NCBI RefSeq assembly: GCF_013282745.1 | Contig: NZ_CP054044.1 | Span: forward strand, 1,984,001 to 2,048,000 | Direction: 5' to 3' | Length of the DNA: 64,000 nt | From: Yersinia bercovieri ATCC 43970 | GTDB lineage: Bacteria > Pseudomonadota > Gammaproteobacteria > Enterobacterales > Enterobacteriaceae | In this document: positions 28,544-38,574 of the stretch, piece by piece | Layout: each line of letters opens with the position of its first letter | How positions within the stretch are numbered: position 1 is the stretch's first letter | Notes under the pieces: model-generated | Database searches by the model: none | What the model was told of the DNA's origin: nothing | The model's input: the letters and a program-made list of their open reading frames with translations, nothing else | Program-made: the position numbers and the translations under genes

Positions 28544-30052
28544 ATGGCCAATTCATCTGCGAATAAATTATCTTTACCGGCCCTAACCTCATTAGTGGTT
28601 GGGTCAATGATCGGGGCAGGTATATTTTCATTACCGGCGACATTTGGACGAGCTACGGGTGGGTTTGGCGCACTTATTGCGTGGTGTATAGCCGGTGGTG
28701 GTATGTTAATGCTGGCTTTTGTTTTTCAAACATTAGCGCAGCGTAAACCTAATCTTGATTCTGGTGTATTCATTTATGCCAAAGAGGGCTTTGGGGATTA
28801 TCTTGGTTTTGCCTCGGCATTAGGTTTTTGGGCGGGGACCTGTATTGGTAACGTCTCTTATTTCGTTCTTATCAAATCAACGCTAGGGGCATTCTTCCCG
28901 ATATTTGGTGATGGCAATACCATTCCAGCTGTATTAGTTGCCTCAGTTATTTTATGGGGATTCCATATCCTGATATTGCGGGGTGTTAAAGAAGCGGCGG
29001 CCATTAATACCATTGCCACCTTCGCAAAAATAATTCCTATATTCATTTTCGTCATTGTATTGATTTTTGCCTTTAAGGGCGATGTGTTCGCACTGAACTT
29101 CTGGGGCGCACCTGATGTGGTCAAAAGTGTGGATCTATCCCACCTGAATGATTATGGCTATGTTGGTCATGCTGCTGCGGTTATGCCGCCAGTTGCTGAA
29201 CCTGAGTCTCTATTCTCCCAAGTGCGTAGCACCATGTTGGTTACCGTCTTTGTCTTCCTGGGCATCGAAGGGGCGAGCGTCTATTCACGTTATGCCAAAG
29301 AACGCAGCCATGTGGGTATTGCAACCGTTTTGGGTTTCATTGGTGTGCTGTGTCTGTTGGTACTGATCACCATGCTCTCTTACGGTGTGCTGTTGCGCCC
29401 AGATCTGGCGGCGCTACGTCAGCCATCCATGGCGGGGGTACTGGAAGCTATTGTCGGCCGCTGGGGCGCAATTTTCATCAGTATTGGTCTGATTATCTCG
29501 GTGTTGGGGGCTTATTTATCCTGGTCACTGCTGGCAGCAGAAGTGCTGTTCTCAGCGGCTAAGAGTAAAAGTATGCCAAAAGTCTTCGGGACAGAAAACA
29601 GCAATGCAGTACCTTCCGCAGCCGTTTGGCTGACCAATATCTTTATTCAAGTGTTCTTAATTCTGACACTGTTTACGGATTATGCTTTCCAATTGGCGTT
29701 GGAGTTAACCAGTTCATTAACCCTGATCCCTTATTTGTTGGTCGGGGCTTACGGGTTAAAACTGGCATGGACGGGTGAGACTTACGAAACCAACAAAGTT
29801 GGTCACAGAAAAGATTTAATTTTTGCCCTCATTGCGACTCTCTACTCTGCACTGATGATTTACGCAGGTGGCATGAAGTACTTGCTGCTGTCGGCCATTA
29901 TTTATGGTCCAGGCACCATTTTGTATCTGATTGCCAAACGTGAGCAGCAGCAAAAAGCCTTTAATAGCTACGAAAGAGTACTGTTTATTGTTCTGATTGT
30001 TGCTGCGGTCGCTGCGATATATAGCATCGCCACCGGAATTATCACTATATAA
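28544..30052 (+). CDS. arcD: ArcD-type arginine:ornithine antiporter
   Basis: The 502-aa protein is an APC-superfamily basic amino-acid antiporter with about 12-13 transmembrane helices. The GSMIGAGIFSLPATFGRATGG motif near residue 18 (given here across helix 1) and GIEGASVYSRYAKER near residue 236 are typical of the ArgO/ArcD group. It would exchange external arginine for internal ornithine or, since only arcA is present here, possibly citrulline. It leads a two-gene operon with arcA, 15 bases apart, behind a leader with a perfect FNR box. Confidence 0.9.
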   Translation: MANSSANKLSLPALTSLVVGSMIGAGIFSLPATFGRATGGFGALIAWCIAGGGMLMLAFVFQTLAQRKPNLDSGVFIYAKEGFGDYLGFASALGFWAGTCIGNVSYFVLIKSTLGAFFPIFGDGNTIPAVLVASVILWGFHILILRGVKEAAAINTIATFAKIIPIFIFVIVLIFAFKGDVFALNFWGAPDVVKSVDLSHLNDYGYVGHAAAVMPPVAEPESLFSQVRSTMLVTVFVFLGIEGASVYSRYAKERSHVGIATVLGFIGVLCLLVLITMLSYGVLLRPDLAALRQPSMAGVLEAIVGRWGAIFISIGLIISVLGAYLSWSLLAAEVLFSAAKSKSMPKVFGTENSNAVPSAAVWLTNIFIQVFLILTLFTDYAFQLALELTSSLTLIPYLLVGAYGLKLAWTGETYETNKVGHRKDLIFALIATLYSALMIYAGGMKYLLLSAIIYGPGTILYLIAKREQQQKAFNSYERVLFIVLIVAAVAAIYSIATGIITI

Positions 30053-30067
30053 TTTATTGGAGTTCTT

Positions 30068-31351
30068 ATGTCAGATAAAGCTAAGAAAACTCACGCCAAG
30101 ACCAAGTTTGGCGTTCACTCTGAAGTCGGGCAGTTGCATAAAGTGATGGTATGCGCCCCCGGTCGCGCCCATAACCGCCTGACCCCCAGTAATTGTGATG
30201 AATTATTATTTGATGATGTGTTGTGGGTAGAGAGAGCCAAGCGCGACCACTTCGATTTTATGACCAAAATGCGCGAACGTGGTGTCGATGTGGTCGAGAT
30301 GCACAATCTACTGGCCGAAACGGTGGCCATTCCGGCAGCGAAAAAATGGATTCTGGATCAGCAAATTGTGCCCAATGAAGTCTCATTAGGCATTTTGCAT
30401 GAAACCCGCAGCTATCTGGAGAGTTTGGAGCCGCGTGTATTAGCTGAAGTGCTGATTGGTGGGTTATCGACCACAGAGCTGCATAATGACGGCAAATGTG
30501 ACAAAGAGGAACTTAAGCTGATTCGCGAAGCGGTTGGCATCACTGAATACCTGTTGCCGCCGCTGCCAAACACACTCTACACCCGTGATACTACCTGCTG
30601 GATCTATGGCGGCGTCACCTTGAATCCGCTGTATTGGCCAGCGCGTCATGAAGAGACCATCCTGACCACCGCAATCTATAAATTCCACCCTGACTTTGGC
30701 GACGCCAATGTGAAAGTTTGGTGGGGTGACCCGACACAGCATCATGGCTCCGCCACATTGGAAGGCGGCGATGTGATGCCAATCGGCAACAAAACGGTAT
30801 TAATTGGCATGAGTGAGCGCACCTCTCATCAGGCTATCACCCAATTGGCACAATCGCTGTTTAAAAATAGCGAAGGGCAGGTGGAGCGCGTGATGATTGC
30901 CGCCATGCCTAAACTGCGTGCCGCCATGCACCTGGATACCGTGTTCACTTTCTGCGATCGCGATGTGGTGACCTTGTATCCGGCGATTGTTAATCAGATT
31001 CAAACCTTCTCACTGCGCCCAGACAATGGCCCGACCGGCATTAAGTTAAGCCGCGATAAAGGCACCTTTGTTGAAGCGGTTGCCGGCGCATTGAACCTGA
31101 AAAAACTGCGTGTGGTTGAGACGGAAGGTAACGATTACGACACCGAACGTCAGCAGTGGGACAGCGGCAATAACATGGTCGCGCTCTCTCCTGGTGTGGT
31201 ATTGGCTTATGACCGCAACACCAAAACCAACACTCAGCTACGTAAAGAGGGGGTGGAAGTGATTGAGATTGTGGGTAGTGAATTGGGCCGTGGACGTGGA
31301 GGCGGTCACTGCATGACCTGCCCAATCATCCGGGATGCCGTTGATTACTAA
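30068..31351 (+). CDS. arcA: Arginine deiminase
   Basis: ArcA (427 aa, cytosolic) hydrolyses L-arginine to citrulline and ammonia, the first step of the arginine deiminase route. The start region [20 protein letters not shown] and the guanidino-binding blocks [11 protein letters not shown] and MHLDTVFTF are intact. The catalytic cysteine lies in [10 protein letters not shown] near the C-terminus. It follows arcD by 15 bases. Genes for ornithine carbamoyltransferase (arcB) and carbamate kinase (arcC) do not follow. A terminator ends the operon. Confidence 0.95.
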   Translation: MSDKAKKTHAKTKFGVHSEVGQLHKVMVCAPGRAHNRLTPSNCDELLFDDVLWVERAKRDHFDFMTKMRERGVDVVEMHNLLAETVAIPAAKKWILDQQIVPNEVSLGILHETRSYLESLEPRVLAEVLIGGLSTTELHNDGKCDKEELKLIREAVGITEYLLPPLPNTLYTRDTTCWIYGGVTLNPLYWPARHEETILTTAIYKFHPDFGDANVKVWWGDPTQHHGSATLEGGDVMPIGNKTVLIGMSERTSHQAITQLAQSLFKNSEGQVERVMIAAMPKLRAAMHLDTVFTFCDRDVVTLYPAIVNQIQTFSLRPDNGPTGIKLSRDKGTFVEAVAGALNLKKLRVVETEGNDYDTERQQWDSGNNMVALSPGVVLAYDRNTKTNTQLRKEGVEVIEIVGSELGRGRGGGHCMTCPIIRDAVDY

Positions 31352-31436
31352 TGTTTTTATCCCATAGTGTTGCATCGGGCTAGCTGCAACGCCAATGGCT
31401 TTGGGCATTAATTGGGTTGATTAGCTCGGTGCTCTT

Positions 31437-31489
31437 AAAAAATCGCCGATAGTGAGTAGCGTGTAGCGCTATTTTGCTATCGGCGTTTT
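31437..31489 (+). terminator. Terminator after arcA
   Basis: CGCCGATAG (31444-31452) pairs perfectly with CTATCGGCG (31477-31485), followed by TTTT and preceded by an A-run, so it may work in both directions. Confidence 0.85.
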
Positions 31490-31530
31490 AATGTTGAAAA
31501 GTGATGGGCTGAGATGAAAAGGATTACCGA

Positions 31531-31779
31531 TTGAAATACCTTTATGGCGGGTGTTTTTTGCTGATAGTGACTCTGACTACCCTGTTTGCCTTCCAAAATA
31601 GCGGCTCAGTGAACTTATCTTTACTTTACGCGCAAATAACACTACCCATTCCGGTGCTAATTGTGCTGATCTACTTTTTAGGAATGTTTACCGGGGGATT
31701 ATTAATCACACTGATAAGAGCGCTAGTGCGCCGTATGTCACAGGAAAAAGTGGCGCAGAAAACAGATAAAAAAGTGTGA
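31531..31779 (+). CDS. LapA-like (DUF1049) small membrane protein
   Basis: The 82-aa product has two transmembrane helices (about residues 4-22 and 40-62) joined by a short loop with FAFQNSGSVNLSLLYAQITLPI, the signature of LapA/DUF1049 proteins, and a basic cytosolic tail. The start is a TTG at 31531 with AAGGA nine bases before it; no ATG is available. Members of this family act in LPS-assembly control beside LapB in E. coli, but this is a stand-alone paralogue. It stands 49 bases before the RND adaptor gene and may share its transcript. Confidence 0.75.
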   Translation: MKYLYGGCFLLIVTLTTLFAFQNSGSVNLSLLYAQITLPIPVLIVLIYFLGMFTGGLLITLIRALVRRMSQEKVAQKTDKKV

Positions 31780-31828
31780 ATAATCAATCTGCGATAATTT
31801 TTAAAATCCGACTCAATGAGATCTTATA

Positions 31829-32911
31829 GTGAAGATAAAAACAGTAGTCACTCTGCTAGTAACGTTTCTACTCGCGGCCTGCGACCGAACTCCCCCTGAA
31901 GTCGTAGAGAGTGTACGTCCGGTAAAAATATTTATCGTCGAAGATAGCGGTCAAAATGGGACGCGCTATTTTCCCGCGCGGTTACAAGCTGGCGATGAAA
32001 CTCAGCTCTCCTTTAAACGCAGTGGGCAGCTGCAACAGCTGCTGGTACGTGAAGGTGAGCAGGTGAAGCGAGGCCAGGTTATCGCCAAACTGAACGACAC
32101 TGATCTCAACTTACGTGTTCGCGATCGCCAATCGACCTTTAATCTGGCGCGTGATCAATTCAACCGTTTCAATACCTTACAAGGCCAGCGTGCGGTCTCT
32201 CGTGCCGAATTAGATGTTCGTCGCGCTGAGATGGAGTCTGCCCGCGCGGGTCTGGAAATTGCGCAAAAAGAGCTGAGTGATGCGACCATCACCGCACCAT
32301 TTGATGGCATTATCGCCAATGTGAGCGCGCGTAACCATCAGGTCATGGCCCCAGGTCAGGCGGTGGCGACATTGAGTGCGCTGGATACCTTAGATGTGGT
32401 GTTCAGTGTGCCGGAGCGCCTGTTTACCACGCTGGACATCAGCAATCGCAACTATAAGCCAACGGTATTACTCAACCATATGCCAGGGCGCGAATTTATT
32501 GCTGAATATAAAGAGCATACCACCACCACCAGCTCAGCCTCGCAGACCTTCCAGGTCACTCTGACCATGAAGCGCCCAGCGGATATGCCGCTGCTTTCTG
32601 GGATTAGTGGTCGGGTCAGAATCAACTCCGGCACTCTGTCTGGCACCGACCATCCGACCATTGTGGTGCCTGTGGAGGCGGTATTTAACCCTGACAGCGC
32701 CCAATTAAATGATGCGCGCGTATGGGTCATCAAGAGTGATGATGGTCAGATGCACGTTGAAGAGCGCAAAGTGCAGGTGGGCCAGTTGACCGAGAACGGT
32801 ATTCAAGTGACCTCCGGTCTGGCGGATGGCGAACAGATCGTCTCTGCAGGCACCGGTGAGCTTCGGCCAAATCAAGTGGTCCGGGCCTGGGTTCGTGAGC
32901 GAGGTCTCTGA
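31829..32911 (+). CDS. RND efflux periplasmic adaptor lipoprotein
   Basis: The 360-aa protein begins with a lipoprotein signal ending in the lipobox LLAAC (Cys near residue 18), so it is anchored to a membrane by lipid. The membrane-fusion domains follow: a biotinyl-lipoyl half (QLSFKRSGQLQQLLVREGEQVKRGQ), an alpha-hairpin, the second half (ATITAPFDGIIANV), and a beta-barrel. The start is a GTG at 31829. It links the inner-membrane RND pump to an outer-membrane channel. The pump gene overlaps its stop by one base; no TolC-like gene is present here, so a genomic TolC is presumably shared. Confidence 0.9.
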   Translation: MKIKTVVTLLVTFLLAACDRTPPEVVESVRPVKIFIVEDSGQNGTRYFPARLQAGDETQLSFKRSGQLQQLLVREGEQVKRGQVIAKLNDTDLNLRVRDRQSTFNLARDQFNRFNTLQGQRAVSRAELDVRRAEMESARAGLEIAQKELSDATITAPFDGIIANVSARNHQVMAPGQAVATLSALDTLDVVFSVPERLFTTLDISNRNYKPTVLLNHMPGREFIAEYKEHTTTTSSASQTFQVTLTMKRPADMPLLSGISGRVRINSGTLSGTDHPTIVVPVEAVFNPDSAQLNDARVWVIKSDDGQMHVEERKVQVGQLTENGIQVTSGLADGEQIVSAGTGELRPNQVVRAWVRERGL

Positions 32912-35900
32912 TGAAAGTTCTTGATAATTTTATCAGTAATAGCACCCGTATCTGGCTAACAATTCTGTTGCTGGGTATTGGCGGTGCTATTGCCTATCTC
33001 AATATAGGTAGGCTGGAAGATCCAGCTTTTACCATCAAAACGGCGGTGGTTGTCACCCGCTATGATGGTGCCTCGGCGCAACAAGTTGAGGAAGAGGTCA
33101 CGCTGCCGCTGGAGAATGCCATTCAGGAGCTATCCTATGTCGATGATGTGACGTCGATTTCCAGTGCTGGCTTATCGCAAATCACCATCAATATTCGCGC
33201 ACAATACGGCGCGAATGAGTTACCGCAAATCTGGGATGAATTGCGGCGTAAAATCAACGATAACAGTGTGCGCTTACCACCGGGGGCCAGTGCGCCCATG
33301 GTCAACGATGACTTTGGCGATGTCTACGGCTTCTTCTTCTCGCTAACCGGTGATGGCTACAGTAATCAGGATCTGCGCAATTTTGCCGAACAGCTGCGCC
33401 GTGAACTGGTACTGGTGCCGGGGGTCGGTAAAGTGGGCATCGTGGGGATTCTGCCGGAAGAGGTGCAGGTGGAGATCTCCCGCGCTCAGATGACGGCTGC
33501 CGGTATCACGCCACAACAGCTATCCGATTTACTCGCCCGCCAAAACGTGGTGTCCGATGCCGGTCAGCTACAGGTAGGTAGTGAGTCGATACGTTTGCAT
33601 CCGACTGGTGAATTCCAAAGCGTACAAGAGCTGGGAAATCTATTAGTCAGCCAACCGGGCAGCCCAAAAAGTGTCTATCTGCGCGATATCGCGACAGTAA
33701 CGCAGGGCTTTGGTCATTCGCCAACCAATATCTATCGTGCTAATGGTAAGCCCGCGCTGGCCTTGGGGATCTCATTTGCTCCAAATGTCAACGTAGTCAA
33801 TGTGGGTAATGCCATCAAAGCCCGGCTGGCACAGCTCGAAGGTGAGCGCCCGTCAGGTATGCATATCAACGTGTTCTACGACCAATCTCATGAAGTGGAA
33901 GGGGCGGTTAACGGCTTTATCCTTAACTTCCTACTGGCGCTGTTGATTGTTGTTGTCACCCTGCTGATTTTCATGGGGGTACGCAGCGGCGTGGTGATAG
34001 CCATCTCGCTGGCACTTAACGTACTCGGCACCTTGCTTATTATGTGGCTGTTCAATATCGAGCTACAGCGGGTGTCGCTCGGGGCGTTGATTATCGCGCT
34101 AAGTATGTTGGTGGATAACGCCATCGTGGTGGTGGAGGGCGTGGTGGTTGGCCGCCAGCGAGGTGAAAGCCTCTCGACGGCCATCGGCAATGTGGTGAAG
34201 CGCTCAATGATGCCGCTGCTTGGGGCGACAGTCATCGCGATTCTCGCCTTTGCACCTATTGGCCTGTCCAATGATGCGACCGGCGAATATTGTAAATCAC
34301 TATTCCAAGTGCTGCTGATCTCGCTGATGTTGAGCTGGATTACCGCGCTGACACTCACGCCAGTCTTCTCCAAATGGGCATTTCAGGGCCAAAAACCGGC
34401 GCAAGAGGAGGCTGACAAACCCGCCAGGCAGCCTTATGATGGCTGGTTATTCCGCTACTACCGCATCATCCTGAATAAATTACTGCAACATCGCAGTATC
34501 ACCTTGCTGCTGCTGGCGGCACTGTTGGTGGCCTCGGTGGTCGGTTTTGGTAATGTTCGCCAAAGCTTCTTCCCGCCATCGAACACGCCAATCTTCTTCG
34601 TGGATATCTGGCTGCCATACGGCACAGATATCGGCTATACCGAAGACGTTGCGGCGAAAGTTGAGCAATACATCAAACAGCAGAAAGGCGTTGAGGACAC
34701 CATGGCGACCATTGGTCAGGGTGCGATGCGCTTTATGCTGACCTACAACGCCCAGCGCCACTATCCGAACTACGCGCAGGTGATGGTCCGTGCCGAACAG
34801 CTGGACCAAATCCCGGGCTTGGTAAGTGAAATCGAATCCTACATGCATGACGAGTACCCGCAGGTTGACGCGCAGATCAAGCGCATCATGTTCGGGCCGT
34901 CAAACAATAGCTCTATCGAAGCCCGCTTTATTGGGCCAGATCCCGATGTGCTGCGGACATTGGCAGCCCAAGCGGAGAAAGCGATCATTGCTGATCCGAT
35001 GGCCGATGGTGCAAGGCATGACTGGCAAGATCGTAGCAAAATGATCCGGCCACAATTCTCCGACTATTTGGGTCGCGAGTTGGGCGTGGATAAACGTGAA
35101 GTTGATGGTACGTTGCGCATGAGTTTTGGCGGCCTTCCGGTCGGGTTATACCGTGATGGCACCCGCTTGATGCCGATTGTCCTGCGCACACCAGACTCAG
35201 AGCGGCTCAATGCTGAACGGCTCAACGATGTGATGGTGTGGAGTCAGGCGCGACAAGCTTTTATCCCGATCGACAACGTGGTCACCAGTTTTGAAACTGA
35301 GTGGGAAGATCCGCTAATTATGCGCCTGGATCGTAAGCGCACACTGACGGTTCAGACCGACCCGACTCAACAGGGGGGCGAAACCTCCTCCGAGCTGCTG
35401 CAGCGCATCAAACCAGGCGTTGACGCAATTCAACTGCCACGCGGCTATGAGCTCGAATGGGGCGGTGACTACGAAAGTACCAAAGAAGCACAACGGGGTA
35501 TTTTTATCAGTTTACCGATCGCATTCCTGATTATGTTTGTGGTGACAGTCTTGATGTTCAGCTCAGTGCGTAACGCGCTGGCTATCTGGCTGACTGTCCC
35601 GTTGGCATTAATCGGTGTGACCTTTGGCTTCTTGCTCACCGGTATCCCGTTTGGCTTTATGGCCCTGCTGGGGCTGCTCAGTCTGAGCGGAATGTTGATA
35701 CGTAACGGCATTGTGCTGGTGGAAGAGATTGGCTTACAGCGGCAGGAAAAACCGCTACGCGAGGCCATTATCGATGCTTCTACCGCCCGTCTGCGACCTA
35801 TCATGCTGACCGCCTTTACCACGGTACTGGGGCTGGCACCGCTGCTTAGTGATGCTTTCTTCCAAAGTATGGCGGTGGTCATTATGTTTGGTCTGGGCTT

Positions 35901-35997
35901 CGCAACGGTGCTGACATTGCTGGTGCTGCCAGTGATTTATAGCTCCATGAACCCAGAGCCTAAAGAAAAAACCCATGATGAGCCAGTGAGTGAATAA
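32911..35997 (+). CDS. RND-family efflux pump permease
   Basis: This 1028-aa inner-membrane transporter of the hydrophobe/amphiphile RND class has twelve helices in two groups (one at the N-terminus, residues 330-550, then 860-1010) and two large periplasmic loops. The proton-relay segment is SLGALIIALSMLVDNAIVVVEG (first half shown) with a single Asp near residue 407; the second half has LLGLLSLSGMLIRNGIVLVEE. The ATG overlaps the adaptor stop (TGATG). It resembles the TriC/VexK-like branch more than AcrB, by impression only. Substrates are unknown. No dedicated repressor gene lies beside it. Confidence 0.92.
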   Translation: MKVLDNFISNSTRIWLTILLLGIGGAIAYLNIGRLEDPAFTIKTAVVVTRYDGASAQQVEEEVTLPLENAIQELSYVDDVTSISSAGLSQITINIRAQYGANELPQIWDELRRKINDNSVRLPPGASAPMVNDDFGDVYGFFFSLTGDGYSNQDLRNFAEQLRRELVLVPGVGKVGIVGILPEEVQVEISRAQMTAAGITPQQLSDLLARQNVVSDAGQLQVGSESIRLHPTGEFQSVQELGNLLVSQPGSPKSVYLRDIATVTQGFGHSPTNIYRANGKPALALGISFAPNVNVVNVGNAIKARLAQLEGERPSGMHINVFYDQSHEVEGAVNGFILNFLLALLIVVVTLLIFMGVRSGVVIAISLALNVLGTLLIMWLFNIELQRVSLGALIIALSMLVDNAIVVVEGVVVGRQRGESLSTAIGNVVKRSMMPLLGATVIAILAFAPIGLSNDATGEYCKSLFQVLLISLMLSWITALTLTPVFSKWAFQGQKPAQEEADKPARQPYDGWLFRYYRIILNKLLQHRSITLLLLAALLVASVVGFGNVRQSFFPPSNTPIFFVDIWLPYGTDIGYTEDVAAKVEQYIKQQKGVEDTMATIGQGAMRFMLTYNAQRHYPNYAQVMVRAEQLDQIPGLVSEIESYMHDEYPQVDAQIKRIMFGPSNNSSIEARFIGPDPDVLRTLAAQAEKAIIADPMADGARHDWQDRSKMIRPQFSDYLGRELGVDKREVDGTLRMSFGGLPVGLYRDGTRLMPIVLRTPDSERLNAERLNDVMVWSQARQAFIPIDNVVTSFETEWEDPLIMRLDRKRTLTVQTDPTQQGGETSSELLQRIKPGVDAIQLPRGYELEWGGDYESTKEAQRGIFISLPIAFLIMFVVTVLMFSSVRNALAIWLTVPLALIGVTFGFLLTGIPFGFMALLGLLSLSGMLIRNGIVLVEEIGLQRQEKPLREAIIDASTARLRPIMLTAFTTVLGLAPLLSDAFFQSMAVVIMFGLGFATVLTLLVLPVIYSSMNPEPKEKTHDEPVSE

Positions 35998-36023
35998 CCG
36001 CTAACATCGCGTGAGAGTCTTAA

Positions 36024-36054
36024 AAAGCTGCCCTTTTATCGGGCAGTTTTTTTT
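36024..36054 (+). terminator. Terminator after the RND operon
   Basis: CTGCCC (36028-36033) pairs with GGGCAG (36041-36046), followed by eight T residues. Confidence 0.9.
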
Positions 36055-36144
36055 ATGGTCGATAGCCACGATACTATCCTGCAATGAGCACATTTATAAT
36101 TCTGTGCGCCACTTCTCTTCCTGCCCCTGTGCACGACTCCTCGC

Positions 36145-36191
36145 GTTCCAATATGAAACTTAACTCATGCAACTATGTTCCATAATGGAAC
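36145..36191. promoter_or_regulatory. Operator-like palindromes before gldA
   Basis: GTTCCATAATGGAAC (36177-36191) is a perfect 15-base palindrome. GTTCCAATATGAAAC (36145-36159) is a near copy 32 bases earlier. They lie 110-160 bp before the gldA start and look like a two-site operator; the regulator is not identified. Confidence 0.65.
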
Positions 36192-36304
36192 GTTTTCACC
36201 AATGATTCTCAGCCTATTTTTTGCGCTTATAGTAATGACAGTTTAATTAATTAGTCTAAAAATCATTCATTATTGCCTTAACTCTTACGCTACAGGAGCA
36301 AGAT

Positions 36305-37399
36305 ATGCTGAAAGTCATTCAATCTCCGTCTAAATATATCCAAGGTGCCAATGCGCTACAGTCTATTGGTGAATTTGCTAAGTTGTTGGCTAATAACTAT
36401 TTTATCATCGCCGATGATTTTGTCATGAAGTTGACGGCGGATACAGTCAGTTCCAGCCTGCATGGCAGTGAGCTGGAAAATCACTTTAGCCGCTTTAACG
36501 GCGAATGCTCTCGTCAGGAAATCGAACGCCTGACGGTTGAGCTGAAAAAACACCACTGCAATGGGGTGATTGGTATTGGTGGTGGGAAAACTCTCGATAC
36601 GGCTAAAGCAATTGCTCACTATCAGCACATCCCGGTTATTGTGGTGCCGACCATTGCCTCTACCGATGCACCGACCAGTGCTTTGTCAGTGATTTATACC
36701 GAACAGGGCGAGTTTGCTGAGTACCTGATATACCCGAAAAACCCAGATATCGTGCTGATGGATTCAGCTATTATCGCCAAAGCACCGGTGCGCTTGCTGA
36801 TCTCAGGGATGGGTGATGCACTCTCCACTTACTTTGAAGCGCAAGCTTGTTTTGATGCCAAAGCCATCAGCATGGCGGGGGGCGCGTCCACTTTGGCGGC
36901 CGTCACGCTGGCTCGCTTATGTTACGAAACTCTGCTGGCAGAAGGCTATAAAGCCAAATTGGCGGTAGAAGCGGGTGTCGTCACTGAGGCGGTAGAACGC
37001 ATCATTGAAGCCAATACTTATCTGAGTGGTATTGGTTTTGAAAGTAGTGGCCTGGCAGCGGCTCACGCTATCCACAACGGCTTCACGGTGTTGGAAGAGT
37101 GCCACCACCTCTACCACGGTGAGAAAGTCGCCTTCGGTACGCTGACACAGCTCGTGCTACAAAACAGCAGCATGGAAGAGATCGAAACTGTGCTCTCATT
37201 CTGCCAGCAACTGGGTCTGCCAATTACATTGGCAGAAATGGGGGTCACACAAGATATTGAGCGCAAAATCCAAGCTGTGGCACAGGCAAGTTGTGCGGAA
37301 GGTGAGACCATCCACAACATGCCGTTTGCCGTGACTCCAGACAGTGTTTATGCCGCCATCATCGTGGCTGACAGTTTAGGACAGGCGTTTCTTAACTAA
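36305..37399 (+). CDS. gldA: Glycerol dehydrogenase
   Basis: GldA (364 aa, cytosolic) oxidises glycerol to dihydroxyacetone with NAD+, feeding the DhaKLM kinase encoded next. The NAD loop GVIGIGGGKTLDTAKA lies near residue 90. The zinc ligands of the iron/zinc alcohol dehydrogenase family appear as Asp in SGMGDALSTYFEA (about 170), His in AAHAIHNGF (about 255) and His in HHLYHGEKVAFG (about 272). It is 110 bases before dhaK and has an operator-like palindrome pair upstream. Confidence 0.95.
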   Translation: MLKVIQSPSKYIQGANALQSIGEFAKLLANNYFIIADDFVMKLTADTVSSSLHGSELENHFSRFNGECSRQEIERLTVELKKHHCNGVIGIGGGKTLDTAKAIAHYQHIPVIVVPTIASTDAPTSALSVIYTEQGEFAEYLIYPKNPDIVLMDSAIIAKAPVRLLISGMGDALSTYFEAQACFDAKAISMAGGASTLAAVTLARLCYETLLAEGYKAKLAVEAGVVTEAVERIIEANTYLSGIGFESSGLAAAHAIHNGFTVLEECHHLYHGEKVAFGTLTQLVLQNSSMEEIETVLSFCQQLGLPITLAEMGVTQDIERKIQAVAQASCAEGETIHNMPFAVTPDSVYAAIIVADSLGQAFLN

Positions 37400-37509
37400 A
37401 GGGTTCGGCAGGCCCATTGATAGATAGACAAGCTAACTGACCGAGTTTGCCGGTGCCCCTCATCATCGGCAGCTCTGCTCTCCAGCCATTCCCGTTCGCG
37501 GAGTAAAAA

Positions 37510-38574
37510 ATGAAAAAATTAATTAACAGCGTAGAGAGTGTGTTACAGGAACAAATTCAGGGGCTGGCTGAAGCCCATCCTGAGCTGAAATTGCATCAGG
37601 AGCCGCTTTTTATTACTCGAGCAGATGCTCCGGTGATGGGTAAAGTTGCCCTGATGTCTGGTGGTGGTAGTGGTCACGAACCGATGCACTGTGGTTTTAT
37701 CGGCGAAGGCATGTTGGATGGTGCCTGCCCCGGCGAAATTTTTACCTCGCCAACCCCTGATCAAATGTATGAGTGCGGCCAAGCCATTGATGGCGGGCAG
37801 GGTGTGCTGATGTTGATTAAGAATTATACTGGCGACATTCTTAATTTTGAAACGGCCGCAGAATTGTTGCATGCCGATGGTACGGCGGTCGCAACATTAG
37901 TGATTGATGATGATGTGGCAGTTAAAGATAGCCTCTATACCGCCGGGCGGCGTGGGGTGGCGAATACTGTCATTATTGAGAAATTACTGGGTGCAGCGGC
38001 GGTTCGTGGTGACTCACTGGATGAGTGTGCCGCGCTCGGCCAGAAAATTAATAATCAGGGCCACTCTATCGGCATCGCGCTGGGCGCTTGTACCGTGCCT
38101 GCGGCGGGTAAGCCATCATTTACTCTGGCTGAAAACGAGATGGAGTTTGGTGTGGGTATTCATGGTGAACCAGGAATTGAACGGCGGCCATTTACCTCTC
38201 TAAATGACACTGTTGATGCCATGTTCCAGACCCTGATTGAGCACGGTAGCTATCAGCGCACTTTACGCCATTGGGATAGACAAGCCGGTGACTGGTGCGA
38301 GACGCGCCAAAGTAAGCAGCCACTAGCAAAAGGCGATCGGGTGATTGTGCTGGTGAATAATTTGGGTGCCACTCCGCTATCAGAGCTTTATGGTGTTTGG
38401 CATCGGTTGGCCGCCTGCTGCGCCGATTTTGGTTTGACCATTGAACGCAAGCTGATTGGTTCTTACTGTACCTCACTGGATATGCAGGGGATGTCGATCA
38501 CGCTACTGAAAGTGGATGATGAGTTGTTGTCGTTGTGGGATGCGCCGGTGAATACGCCTGCCCTTCGTACTTGA
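37510..38574 (+). CDS. dhaK: Dihydroxyacetone kinase subunit DhaK
   Basis: DhaK (354 aa) binds dihydroxyacetone covalently through a histidine hemiaminal and passes it to the phosphoryl donor DhaL-ADP. The phosphate-binding MSGGGSGHEP lies near residue 49 and the substrate His in FGVGIHGEPGIER near residue 219. It is the first of dhaKLM. The gap to dhaL contains a palindromic repeat, so dhaL may be set at a different level. Confidence 0.95.
   Translation: MKKLINSVESVLQEQIQGLAEAHPELKLHQEPLFITRADAPVMGKVALMSGGGSGHEPMHCGFIGEGMLDGACPGEIFTSPTPDQMYECGQAIDGGQGVLMLIKNYTGDILNFETAAELLHADGTAVATLVIDDDVAVKDSLYTAGRRGVANTVIIEKLLGAAAVRGDSLDECAALGQKINNQGHSIGIALGACTVPAAGKPSFTLAENEMEFGVGIHGEPGIERRPFTSLNDTVDAMFQTLIEHGSYQRTLRHWDRQAGDWCETRQSKQPLAKGDRVIVLVNNLGATPLSELYGVWHRLAACCADFGLTIERKLIGSYCTSLDMQGMSITLLKVDDELLSLWDAPVNTPALRT

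Noticed and set aside
34480..34848. Long minus-strand frame inside the RND pump gene
   Set aside because: It is antisense to strongly conserved RND codons and has no start signal or recognisable product; a shadow frame.
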